Source: Bacteroidales bacterium (lineage in GTDB: Bacteria; Bacteroidota; Bacteroidia; Bacteroidales; UBA932). From it: a stretch of 5,730 bases of DNA. Numbering within the stretch: position 1 is the stretch's first letter; each line of letters opens with the position of its first letter. The position numbers and the translations under genes were made by a program. Of the stretch, positions 1 to 5,730 are shown piece after piece. The stretch spans positions 1-5,730 of the forward strand of contig JAGCCD010000105.1 of NCBI GenBank assembly GCA_017651785.1. Direction: 5' to 3'. The notes under the pieces are model-generated. The model had not been told where the DNA came from. It did not search any database and saw nothing but the letters and a program-made list of their open reading frames with translations.

Positions 1-668
1 AGGCACGATACGCCGCTGTATGGCGACATGCTGAAGCCGCTCCACTGGGCCAGCCCCTGGCCGAAGCGGGCCGCGAAATGTCCCAGCACCACTTTTCCCA
101 GGTATCTTCTGCCGTAGTAAGCGGCGCTGAGCGTCCCAGGAGTCACTTTTTGATTGGAATAAGTGATGCGCGTGCCCCAGTTCAGCTCCGCCTTCTCTCC
201 CATCGTAAACTTGTACTTCACGCCCCAGGCCGATTGCATATCCGCTCCCCCGTCTTTACGGACCGAGCCGCGAAGCATAACGTCGTGATGCGGACGCCCC
301 TCGCGGTGCCCCGGCGGCTGGTTAGAAAGCCCCAGTACCGTAAAGGGACGCAGCGCCTCCACGAAGTCCGGAGGGAAGCCGTCTACAAGGGATAGTTCCG
401 TATATGACAGAATATCACCCGTTTGCCGGCGGTACTCCAGCAAAGAGGCAACCTGGAAGGCGTTGAAAAGTCCGCAGGACAGCAGGCGGCTGCGCGGACA
501 GGAATTGAGGTCCAGCGGATGAAGCTCAAGGGAACGGAAGCGCTCCAACACTGTCTCATCCAGATCTTCCATACAGGAGGCGCCGGTTACGGCAAGTACG
601 GCACCCTCGAATCCGGGGCCGGGAGAAGCGGCCAGCAAGGCCGCTGCAAGGGCTGTTAGCAGTCTCAT
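1..668 (-). CDS. Helix-hairpin-helix (ComEA-like) domain protein with predicted outer-membrane beta-barrel, 5' part only
   Basis: Read on the minus strand, an ATG at 668-666 opens a frame of 222 codons with no stop before the left edge, so the C-terminal part is missing. Residues 1-17 (MRLLTALAAALLAASPG) resemble a short signal peptide. Residues about 40-113 form a tandem helix-hairpin-helix region: PLDLNSCPRSRLLSCG (51-66) fits the usual PLDLNTA...LxxLP pattern, followed by FQVASLLEYRRQTG and ELSLVDGFPPDFVEALRPF. From about 128 on, alternating polar and aromatic stretches (SAWGVKYKFTMGEKAELNWG, then RFGQGLAQWSG at 201-211) look like beta-strands of a barrel. This order matches a Bacteroidetes family of roughly 600-750 residues annotated only as helix-hairpin-helix domain proteins; the family size and the match are from memory. 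Its function is not established. The N-terminal fold in ComEA binds DNA, but here it would face the periplasm. An alternative ATG at 675-673 lies in another frame that soon ends, so it was not used. Confidence 0.85.
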   Translation of the reverse strand, partial: MRLLTALAAALLAASPGPGFEGAVLAVTGASCMEDLDETVLERFRSLELHPLDLNSCPRSRLLSCGLFNAFQVASLLEYRRQTGDILSYTELSLVDGFPPDFVEALRPFTVLGLSNQPPGHREGRPHHDVMLRGSVRKDGGADMQSAWGVKYKFTMGEKAELNWGTRITYSNQKVTPGTLSAAYYGRRYLGKVVLGHFAARFGQGLAQWSGFSMSPYSGVSC

Positions 669-685
669 AGTTCATAGTTTTGGCG

Positions 686-715
686 TTTCAATATACGAAT
701 AAATTGCTATCTTTG
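686..715 (+). promoter_or_regulatory. Bacteroidetes-type promoter of the fakA operon
   Basis: The -7 box TATCTTTG at 708-715 matches the Bacteroidetes consensus TAnnTTTG exactly. The best -33 candidate is TTTC at 686-689, 18 bases upstream of the -7 box, one mismatch from TTTG. A perfect TTTG at 679-682 is 25 bases away, which is too far for the usual spacing. With this placement transcription would begin near 718-721, leaving a leader of only a few bases before the ATG at 724. The promoter lies in the 55-bp gap between divergent genes. The opposite strand has only a weak -7-like match (TATATTG, 695-689), not called as a separate feature. Confidence 0.75.
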
Positions 716-723
716 CATATTCT

Positions 724-2376
724 ATGCAACATAAAAACGTACAAACCTACAGCCTCACCGGAAAGCTATTTCTTTCCATGCTTTCCCAGGGTTGCTCCCG
801 CCTCGGCCAGAACAGGCAGGCCGTCAACGACTTAAATGTTTTTCCCATCCCCGACGGAGACACCGGAGACAATATGTGTCTCACAATAGAGTCCGGCTAC
901 ACCCAGGCCTCCCAGCTTGGAGGCGCCACGCTCGGAGAGATTGCCGGCGCCGCGTCTTCGGGCATGCTTATGGGCGCCCGGGGCAATTCGGGGGTTATCT
1001 TATCACGTATATTCGCCGGAATGGCAAAGGGCCTCGCAGGCCTTAACAAAACAAATACGGCCGGTTTTGCCGCCGCCATGGCAAAGGCGGTAGAAGAAGC
1101 ATATGGCTCGGTAGCCCACCCCGTAGAGGGCACAATGCTCACTGTGGTACGAGAAAGCACAGAGTGCGCAGAACCCCTCAAGAAAAAGTCGATGGAAGAA
1201 TACGTTGGCGCCCTCGTGCAGGGTATGGAAACATCCCTTGAGCACACGCCGGAGAAGCTTCAGGTGCTTGCAGACGCCGGTGTGGTAGACAGCGGCGGCG
1301 CAGGCCTACTGCACATCTTCTACGGCTTTCAGGACGCGCTTCTGGGCATTTCCAACGGTGTATCCCCCACCGCCCCCGCAAAGGCGCAGACGGTGGATTT
1401 CTCCCTGTTCGACGAGAACTCGGAACTCACATTCGGCTACTGCACAGAGTTCCTCCTCCGCCTGCAGAGCAGCAAGGTAGACCTGGCAACCTTCGACGCC
1501 AAGGAGATAGAGGATTACATAACCGGAGCCGGAGACTCCGTGGTATTCTTCCGTGAGGGCACTATCATAAAAGTTCACGTACACACCAAGACCCCCGGAG
1601 ACATCCTCAGCCACTGCCAGAAGTGGGGCGAGTTCCTCACCGTAAAGGTAGAGAACATGACTCTCCAGCACCACAATTCCAATCTTGCACAAAAGCCCAA
1701 GCCGGTAAAAAAGAAAGACTACGGCATTGTGACTGTCGCAAGCGGTGCCGGAATGGAAGAGGCCTTCAAGACCATAGGCGCAGACTTCGTGGTGTCCGGA
1801 GGCCAGACCATGAACCCGTCGGTGGCAGACTTCATTGCCGCGTTCGAGAAGGTTCCTGCAAAGACCATATTCGTTTTCCCCAACAACTCCAACATCATTA
1901 TGACTGCCCGCCAGGCAGCAGATGTTTATGCAGATGCGCGCGTGGTCACCATCCCCACCAAGGACCTTGGCCAGGGGTACGTGGCAATCGCCTCGCTTGA
2001 CACTTCATCCGCAGATACAGACTCCATAGCAGCCGCGGCGCAGGAGATAGCGGAGGCGGTTGTCTGCGGCATGGTCTCCCCCGCCAGCAGAGACACCGTA
2101 ATGGACGGAATAGAGGTACGAAAAGGCGGCTACATAGGCTATAAGGGAGATGAGGTACTGAGCAGCGCAGACACGCGTTCAGATGCAGCCTTTGCCCTCT
2201 GCAAGGCCCTTGAGGCCGGTTCTCACGACGTGGTGCTCGTCTTCGGCGGCGCCGCTTCAAACGAGGAAGAGGCTGCGGCTCTTGTAAAGCAGCTCACCCA
2301 GGCTTACCCCAGCACAGAATTCATTTACACCCACGGCGGACAGGCCGTATACGACTACACATTCATACTATGTTAA
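724..2376 (+). CDS. fakA: Fatty acid kinase subunit FakA (YloV/DAK2 family)
   Basis: This is the ATP-binding kinase subunit that phosphorylates fatty acids held by a FakB protein, giving acyl-phosphate in the cytoplasm. At 550 residues it has the usual length of the family. The N-terminal DhaL-like nucleotide domain spans about 11-205: NVFPIPDGDTGDNM (38-51) carries the metal-binding aspartates, then GARGNSGVILS (84-94), HPVEGTMLTVVRE (132-144) and VVDSGGAGLL (187-196). A middle domain (about 235-312) has FGYCTEF, GDSVVFF and KVHVHT (283-288). A C-terminal domain (about 332-550) has SGGQTMNPS (358-366) and FPNNSNIIMTA (385-395), both hallmark FakA/YloV motifs. The start is supported by the promoter just upstream and by the family's N-terminus (TGKLF, 12-16). 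No Shine-Dalgarno sequence is visible. The stop overlaps the next gene by 7 bp, suggesting coupled translation with its FakB partner. The family is certain; activity on fatty acids is inferred from the family and the neighbour. Confidence 0.95.
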   Translation: MQHKNVQTYSLTGKLFLSMLSQGCSRLGQNRQAVNDLNVFPIPDGDTGDNMCLTIESGYTQASQLGGATLGEIAGAASSGMLMGARGNSGVILSRIFAGMAKGLAGLNKTNTAGFAAAMAKAVEEAYGSVAHPVEGTMLTVVRESTECAEPLKKKSMEEYVGALVQGMETSLEHTPEKLQVLADAGVVDSGGAGLLHIFYGFQDALLGISNGVSPTAPAKAQTVDFSLFDENSELTFGYCTEFLLRLQSSKVDLATFDAKEIEDYITGAGDSVVFFREGTIIKVHVHTKTPGDILSHCQKWGEFLTVKVENMTLQHHNSNLAQKPKPVKKKDYGIVTVASGAGMEEAFKTIGADFVVSGGQTMNPSVADFIAAFEKVPAKTIFVFPNNSNIIMTARQAADVYADARVVTIPTKDLGQGYVAIASLDTSSADTDSIAAAAQEIAEAVVCGMVSPASRDTVMDGIEVRKGGYIGYKGDEVLSSADTRSDAAFALCKALEAGSHDVVLVFGGAASNEEEAAALVKQLTQAYPSTEFIYTHGGQAVYDYTFILC

Positions 2377-3239
2377 CACTTTTTTCTGATACCGATTGCG
2401 ACGTAACCCCCGCCATCGCACGGGAGTACGGATACAAAGTCATCCCTATGCCCTACACCGTAGACGGCAAACTTTACCAGCCCTACGTGGAGGGAGAGGA
2501 TTTCGACCACAAGACATTCTACAATATGCTCAGGGCGGGCACGCTTCCCACCACCAGCGCCATCAGCGAGGCGGTTTACGTGAAGTACTTCGAGCCCGAA
2601 TTCGCAGCAGGCAACGACATATTCTACGTCCACTTCTCTTCCGGTATGTCCAATACCTTCGAGAATATGAACATGGCCGTGAAGAACCTGCTTGCAAAGT
2701 ACCCCGAGCGCAAATTCTACAGCGTAGACACCCTGGGCATATCGGCCCAGTCGCTGAATATGGTCCTTGAGATCGGCGACCTCTTCAAAGCCGGCAAAAC
2801 TCCTGAAGAAGTTCTGGAGTGGGCAAAAGTGGAGGTGCAGAAATTCCCCCTGTACTTCATTGCCGACGACCTCAAGTTCTTCCGCCGCAGCGGCCGCGTG
2901 AGCGGACTCGCCGCGACAATGGGCTCCTTCATCGGCATTCGCCCCATCATCTACGTGGGACCTGACGGCAAGATGGTTTCCATAGGCAAGGAGGTAGGCC
3001 GCGACAAGGCAATCTCCCGCCTGGTGCAATATGTGGAAGACCTGGGAGAAAACGTAAAAGACCACCGCGTAGTAATAGGCCACGCAGACTGCCAGGAGCT
3101 CGTAGACATACTCGTAGAGAAGCTCCGCGCCAAGTTCGGAGACGACCTTAAGATCATACAGACCGTCGTGAACCCCACGATCGGCAGTCACTGCGGCCCC
3201 AACGGAATGGGCGTCTGTTTCCACGGTAAGCACAGATAA
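2370..3239 (+). CDS. fakB: Fatty-acid-binding protein FakB (DegV family)
   Basis: This is a DegV-family protein that binds a single fatty acid in a buried tunnel and presents its carboxylate to FakA; FakB-acyl-phosphate then feeds PlsX. It has 289 residues, typical of the family. Visible signatures are SDTDCDV (6-12), TTSAIS (61-66, in place of the usual TSQPS), HFSSGMSNTFENM (88-100, family SSGLSGTY), the DTLGIS region (120-125), LKFFRRSGRVSG (168-179, family LxYLxKGGRI), RPIIYVGPDGKM (191-202), HADC (239-241 region) and the C-terminal NPTIGSHCGPNGMG (268-281) with the conserved histidine and glycines. The start ATG lies inside the end of fakA in another frame; translation is probably coupled because there is no other ribosome-binding signal. 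Direct adjacency to the kinase subunit makes the FakB role much more likely than a generic DegV assignment. Chain-length or saturation preference cannot be read from the sequence. Confidence 0.92.
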   Translation: MLTLFSDTDCDVTPAIAREYGYKVIPMPYTVDGKLYQPYVEGEDFDHKTFYNMLRAGTLPTTSAISEAVYVKYFEPEFAAGNDIFYVHFSSGMSNTFENMNMAVKNLLAKYPERKFYSVDTLGISAQSLNMVLEIGDLFKAGKTPEEVLEWAKVEVQKFPLYFIADDLKFFRRSGRVSGLAATMGSFIGIRPIIYVGPDGKMVSIGKEVGRDKAISRLVQYVEDLGENVKDHRVVIGHADCQELVDILVEKLRAKFGDDLKIIQTVVNPTIGSHCGPNGMGVCFHGKHR

Positions 3240-3242
3240 GCC

Positions 3243-4364
3243 ATGCTTGAAGTAAGAGAAGTCAAGACCTGTGCCGAGCGCCGGCAGTTCGTGGAGTTTC
3301 CCCTGAAGCTCTACAAGGACTGCCCGTACTTCTGCCCGCCCCTGTACGGCGACGAAATGGCCATCTTCGGCAGCAAAAACATCTATAACGACACCTGCGA
3401 CACCGTTTACTACAACGCCTACAGGGACGGTAAGATGGTAGGCCGCATCAGCGGAATAATCCAGAAGGCCGCCAACCAGAAGAACGGCGAGAAGCGCGTC
3501 CGTTTCGGCCGCTTCGACTCAATAGACGACCAGCAGGTCGCCGACGCCCTAATCCAGTCCGTAGAGCGCTGGGCGGTGGCAAAGGGAATGGACACGGCAC
3601 ACGGCCCCCTGGGCTTCTCCGACCTTGAGCGCGAGGGCCTTCTGATAGAGGGCTTCGACCAGTACTCCACCTACGAGGAGCAGTACAATTTCCCTTATTA
3701 TCAGAAACTTATAGAGGCAAACGGCTATGTTAAGGAGGTAGACTGGACAGAGAGCCAGCTCCGCGTTCCCGCAGACTACGAGGGAGACCTTGAGAAGCTG
3801 GGAGACTTCGTGATGCGCCGCTACAAGCTCCATATGGGCCCGGCCAAAAACGTCAACGACTTCATAAACAAGTACGGGGACGGCCTGTTCGACCTTATAG
3901 ACAAGTCATACGACAAGCTGTACGGCACCGTGCCGTTTACGGACGCGATGAAGAAGCAGATGATAGACGGTTTCCGCTTCATCGTAGACCTCCGCTATGT
4001 GGCCGTTATTCTTGACGAGCACGACAAGATGGTCGCCTTTGGCATCTGCTTCCCCACCCTCACTGAGGCGCTCCGCCCTTCCGGCGGCCGCATCACTCCG
4101 GGAATGCTCCTGCGTTTCCTCAAGACCAAGCGCAAGCCCCGCATTCTTGACCTCGGCCTGGTGGGCGTAGATCCAGCATACCTCAATATGGGAATCAGCG
4201 CCGTATTCGCCGCCGCCCTTATGCGAATGCTCAAGGAAGACGGTGTGCAGTACGCAGAAACCAACCTCAATCTGGAGGACAACTACGACATCCAGAACCT
4301 CTGGAAGCACTTCGACAGAACCGTTCACAAGAGGCGCCGCGCCTTCGTAAAGAAACTGGTATGA
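3243..4364 (+). CDS. GNAT-fold acyltransferase-family protein, YghO-like
   Basis: The protein has 373 residues, no signal peptide and no obvious membrane segment, so it is probably cytoplasmic. The N-terminus carries the pattern of the YghO-like family: FPLKLYKDCPYFCPPL (19-34), DGKMVGRISGII (62-73), RFGRFDSIDD (87-96) and HGPLGFSDLEREGLLIEGF (120-138). The second half has a GNAT core: LGLVGVDPAYLNMGISAVF (304-322) fits the acyl-CoA/pantetheine-binding motif A, and ETNLNLEDNYDIQNLW (339-354) with KRRRAF (363-368) matches the family's C-terminal EDN...R-Y/F pattern. Members are usually annotated as hypothetical or GNAT N-acetyltransferases, and the substrate is generally unknown. The gene lies 3 bp after fakB and overlaps plsX by 4 bp (ATGA), so it is embedded in a fatty-acid activation operon. 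I infer that it transfers a long acyl chain from acyl-ACP or acyl-CoA to an amine acceptor, as bacterial ceramide synthase (a GNAT-like protein) does. That substrate is a hypothesis; a protein acetylase is possible. Confidence 0.8.
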   Translation: MLEVREVKTCAERRQFVEFPLKLYKDCPYFCPPLYGDEMAIFGSKNIYNDTCDTVYYNAYRDGKMVGRISGIIQKAANQKNGEKRVRFGRFDSIDDQQVADALIQSVERWAVAKGMDTAHGPLGFSDLEREGLLIEGFDQYSTYEEQYNFPYYQKLIEANGYVKEVDWTESQLRVPADYEGDLEKLGDFVMRRYKLHMGPAKNVNDFINKYGDGLFDLIDKSYDKLYGTVPFTDAMKKQMIDGFRFIVDLRYVAVILDEHDKMVAFGICFPTLTEALRPSGGRITPGMLLRFLKTKRKPRILDLGLVGVDPAYLNMGISAVFAAALMRMLKEDGVQYAETNLNLEDNYDIQNLWKHFDRTVHKRRRAFVKKLV

Positions 4365-5380
4365 TAAAGATTATTGTAGACTGCTTCGGCGGCGACCACA
4401 GCCCCCAGGCCAACGTACAGGGCGCCCTTGCGGCCCTTGTACAGTTCCCCGACCTGCACCTCATCCTGAGCGGAGACGAGGAGGCCATAAAGGCGCAACT
4501 CGCAGGAAATGAATACGATGCGTCAAGAATCGACATTCTGCACGCCCCTCAGGTAATCGGCTGCGACGAGCGTCCCACAGACGTCATCCGCCTCAAGCGC
4601 GAGAGCTCGATGATAAAGGCCATCCGCCTGCTGAGGGACGACGATTCCGTGGCGGCGATGGTAAGCACCGGCTCCACCGGCGCTCTGGTTGCTGCAGCCC
4701 TCACACGCATTGGCAGGCTGCGCGGTATCATCCGTCCCGCCTTCTGCCCCATCCTCCCCACTATGAGCGGCGGAATAGTGGGCGTTTGCGACAGCGGCGC
4801 CAACGTAGAAGTGACCGCAGACCATCTGCGTCAGTTCGCTATTATGAGCTCGCTGTATATGGAAAACGTATACGGCATCTACAAGCCGCGAGTGGCATTG
4901 CTCAACGTAGGCAAGGAGCCGGAAAAGGGCGACGAACTGCGTCAGACCGCATACAGACTCCTGGGCGAAACGCCCGAGATCAACTTCGTGGGCAATATGG
5001 AGAGCCGCGACCTGCTTAGCGGCAACTACGACGTGGTGGTAGCCGACGGCTTTTCCGGCAACGTGCTCGTCAAGTCCACTGAAGGCGCCGCCCTCGAGCT
5101 CCTGGGGAAGCTGAAGAAAGACATTTATTCCAAGTTCATCTACAAGGTGGGCGCCGCCCTAATGGCAAAGATGTTCAAGGAAGAGAAGGAATTCATGAAC
5201 TACCAGAACTACGGCGGCAGCGTGCTTCTGGGTACCTCCAAAGTCATAGTAAAGGGCCACGGCAGCAGCAAGGCCGTATCCGTGCAGAAGTGCATCGAGC
5301 AGGCCTACAAGATGCAGCTGAGCGAGCTCGGCGCCAAAACAGAGGAGGTAATCTGCCGCTACGAACACTACGAACTATAA
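4361..5380 (+). CDS. plsX: Phosphate acyltransferase PlsX (acyl-ACP:phosphate)
   Basis: PlsX catalyses the reversible reaction acyl-ACP + phosphate = acyl-phosphate + ACP at the inner face of the membrane, linking FakAB products to the ACP pool and to glycerolipid synthesis by PlsY. It has 339 residues, the usual length. Motifs seen in order: VDCFGGDHSP (6-15; family VDAMGGDxxP), STGSTGALVAAAL (102-114), SGANVEVTADHLRQFA (145-160), LLNVGKEPEKG (180-190), NFVGNMESRDLLSG (208-221), DVVVADGFSGNVLVKSTEG (224-242), YGGSVLLG (284-291) and KGHGSSKAVS (298-307). The start overlaps the stop of the preceding gene as ATGA. Unlike the common rpmF-plsX-fabH arrangement, no ribosomal L32 or FabH gene is adjacent, so this could be a second, dedicated copy; the rest of the genome is needed to tell. 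The Phe in FGGD and the SAGANV-like SGANV are, from memory, closer to the clostridial PlsX style than to the Bacteroides one. Confidence 0.95.
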   Translation: MIKIIVDCFGGDHSPQANVQGALAALVQFPDLHLILSGDEEAIKAQLAGNEYDASRIDILHAPQVIGCDERPTDVIRLKRESSMIKAIRLLRDDDSVAAMVSTGSTGALVAAALTRIGRLRGIIRPAFCPILPTMSGGIVGVCDSGANVEVTADHLRQFAIMSSLYMENVYGIYKPRVALLNVGKEPEKGDELRQTAYRLLGETPEINFVGNMESRDLLSGNYDVVVADGFSGNVLVKSTEGAALELLGKLKKDIYSKFIYKVGAALMAKMFKEEKEFMNYQNYGGSVLLGTSKVIVKGHGSSKAVSVQKCIEQAYKMQLSELGAKTEEVICRYEHYEL

Positions 5381-5393
5381 ACCCTATCCAACT

Positions 5394-5624
5394 ATGTTTG
5401 AAGAAGTTAAAGCAATACTTGCAAAGCAGCTCCGCCGCGACCCGTCACAGATAACGCTCCAGTCCGACATAAAGAAAGACCTGGGCGCCGACTCCCTGGA
5501 CATCCTCCAGCTCCTTATGAGAATGGAAGACGACTACGGCATCGTGATCCCCGACCAGGAACTGGCCGGTTTCAAGACCGTGGGCGACGTGGTGGCATTC
5601 CTGGACAAACAGCCCAAACAATAA
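5394..5624 (+). CDS. Acyl carrier protein
   Basis: This is a 76-residue acyl carrier protein of standard length. The DSL motif is at 33-35 (in LGADSLDILQL), with Ser34 the expected site of 4'-phosphopantetheine attachment by an AcpS/Sfp-type transferase. Helix I (about 2-13), the loop with SDIKKDLGADSL, helix II (about 34-48) and the closing TVGDVVAFL helix (62-70) are all recognisable. It starts 13 bp after plsX and is probably the carrier that exchanges acyl chains with PlsX. In the recognition helix the positions equal to E. coli Glu41 and Ala45 are Gln39 and Arg43, so the usual acidic face is partly changed. I give no acpP symbol because the main fatty-acid-synthesis ACP of Bacteroidetes usually lies by fabF, and this may be an additional, specialised copy. 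Confidence 0.93.
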   Translation: MFEEVKAILAKQLRRDPSQITLQSDIKKDLGADSLDILQLLMRMEDDYGIVIPDQELAGFKTVGDVVAFLDKQPKQ

Positions 5625-5629
5625 TTCCA

Positions 5630-5730
5630 ATGGAAAAAGTAACCCTTCACGACAAGACGTTCCGCAAGTTCATCTTCCACTCCCGCATAGAGGAGGCCAT
5701 AGATGAGGTGGCGGAGAAAATCAACCGCGA
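5630..5730 (+). CDS. Probable hypoxanthine phosphoribosyltransferase, N-terminal fragment
   Basis: An ATG 5 bp after the ACP stop opens a frame that stays open to the right edge, 33 full codons. The visible N-terminus starts MEKVTLHDKTF and continues with RIEEAIDEVAEKINR, which resembles the first strand and helix of Bacteroidetes Hpt (pattern V-x-DKxF...EI-x-xAI-x-x-A-x-x-IN). Hpt converts hypoxanthine or guanine plus PRPP to IMP or GMP in purine salvage. The diagnostic PRPP-binding motif would lie beyond the window, so the assignment rests on a short match. Close spacing suggests that it shares the upstream transcript; no functional link to lipid metabolism is evident. Confidence 0.6.
   Translation, partial: MEKVTLHDKTFRKFIFHSRIEEAIDEVAEKINR

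Noticed and set aside
78..659. Two rightward open frames (78-395 and 423-659) in the left part
   Set aside because: They are shadows of the minus-strand helix-hairpin-helix gene, whose frame is continuous across the same bases with recognisable domains; the rightward translations are rich in Arg and show no domain pattern.
689..695. Possible minus-strand -7 box (TATATTG) for the leftward gene
   Set aside because: It fits TAnnTTTG only weakly and I see no good -33 partner, so the promoter of the leftward gene is left unassigned.
2373..3233. A 286-codon open frame on the minus strand, antisense to fakB
   Set aside because: It lies wholly inside a gene with full FakB/DegV motifs; its translation has no family pattern I recognise, and long antisense frames are common opposite GC-rich genes.
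3906..4328. A 140-codon minus-strand frame opposite the GNAT gene
   Set aside because: The plus-strand frame carries GNAT family motifs over the same bases; the antisense product looks like a complement artefact.
5381..5393. Possible terminator or promoter between plsX and the ACP gene
   Set aside because: The 13-bp gap has no inverted repeat, T-run or TAnnTTTG box, so the genes were treated as co-transcribed.

Overview
The window looks like a chromosomal segment from a fairly GC-rich member of the Bacteroidetes, most likely the order Bacteroidales. Three things support this: a Bacteroidetes-type promoter (-7 box TATCTTTG) just before the first rightward gene, no Shine-Dalgarno sequence before any of the starts, and a leftward gene of a family I know from Bacteroidetes (helix-hairpin-helix domain plus a predicted outer-membrane barrel). 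The genus cannot be fixed from this sequence. I see no mobile element, CRISPR array, tRNA, rRNA or integration scar.

Layout. Positions 1-668 hold the 5' part of the leftward helix-hairpin-helix gene, which runs off the left edge. Positions 669-723 are a 55-bp divergent intergenic region carrying the rightward promoter. From 724 to the right edge there are six tightly packed rightward genes: a FakA-type fatty acid kinase subunit, a FakB/DegV-type fatty-acid-binding protein (7-bp overlap), a GNAT-fold YghO-like acyltransferase-family protein (3-bp gap), PlsX phosphate acyltransferase (4-bp ATGA overlap), an acyl carrier protein (13-bp gap) and the start of a probable hypoxanthine phosphoribosyltransferase gene (5-bp gap, cut by the window edge). 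No terminator-like hairpin separates them, so they are probably one transcript.

How the genes fit together. By known family functions, FakB presents a free fatty acid to FakA, which phosphorylates it to acyl-phosphate. PlsX interconverts acyl-phosphate and acyl-ACP, and the small ACP encoded next door is a ready carrier. The operon therefore encodes a complete route between free fatty acid and acyl-ACP. Set into the middle of it is a GNAT-type protein of a family whose members may transfer acyl groups, a candidate user of the activated acyl chain. That five-gene combination is the most interesting part of the window. Its role as a self-contained fatty-acid capture and acyl-transfer module is inference.
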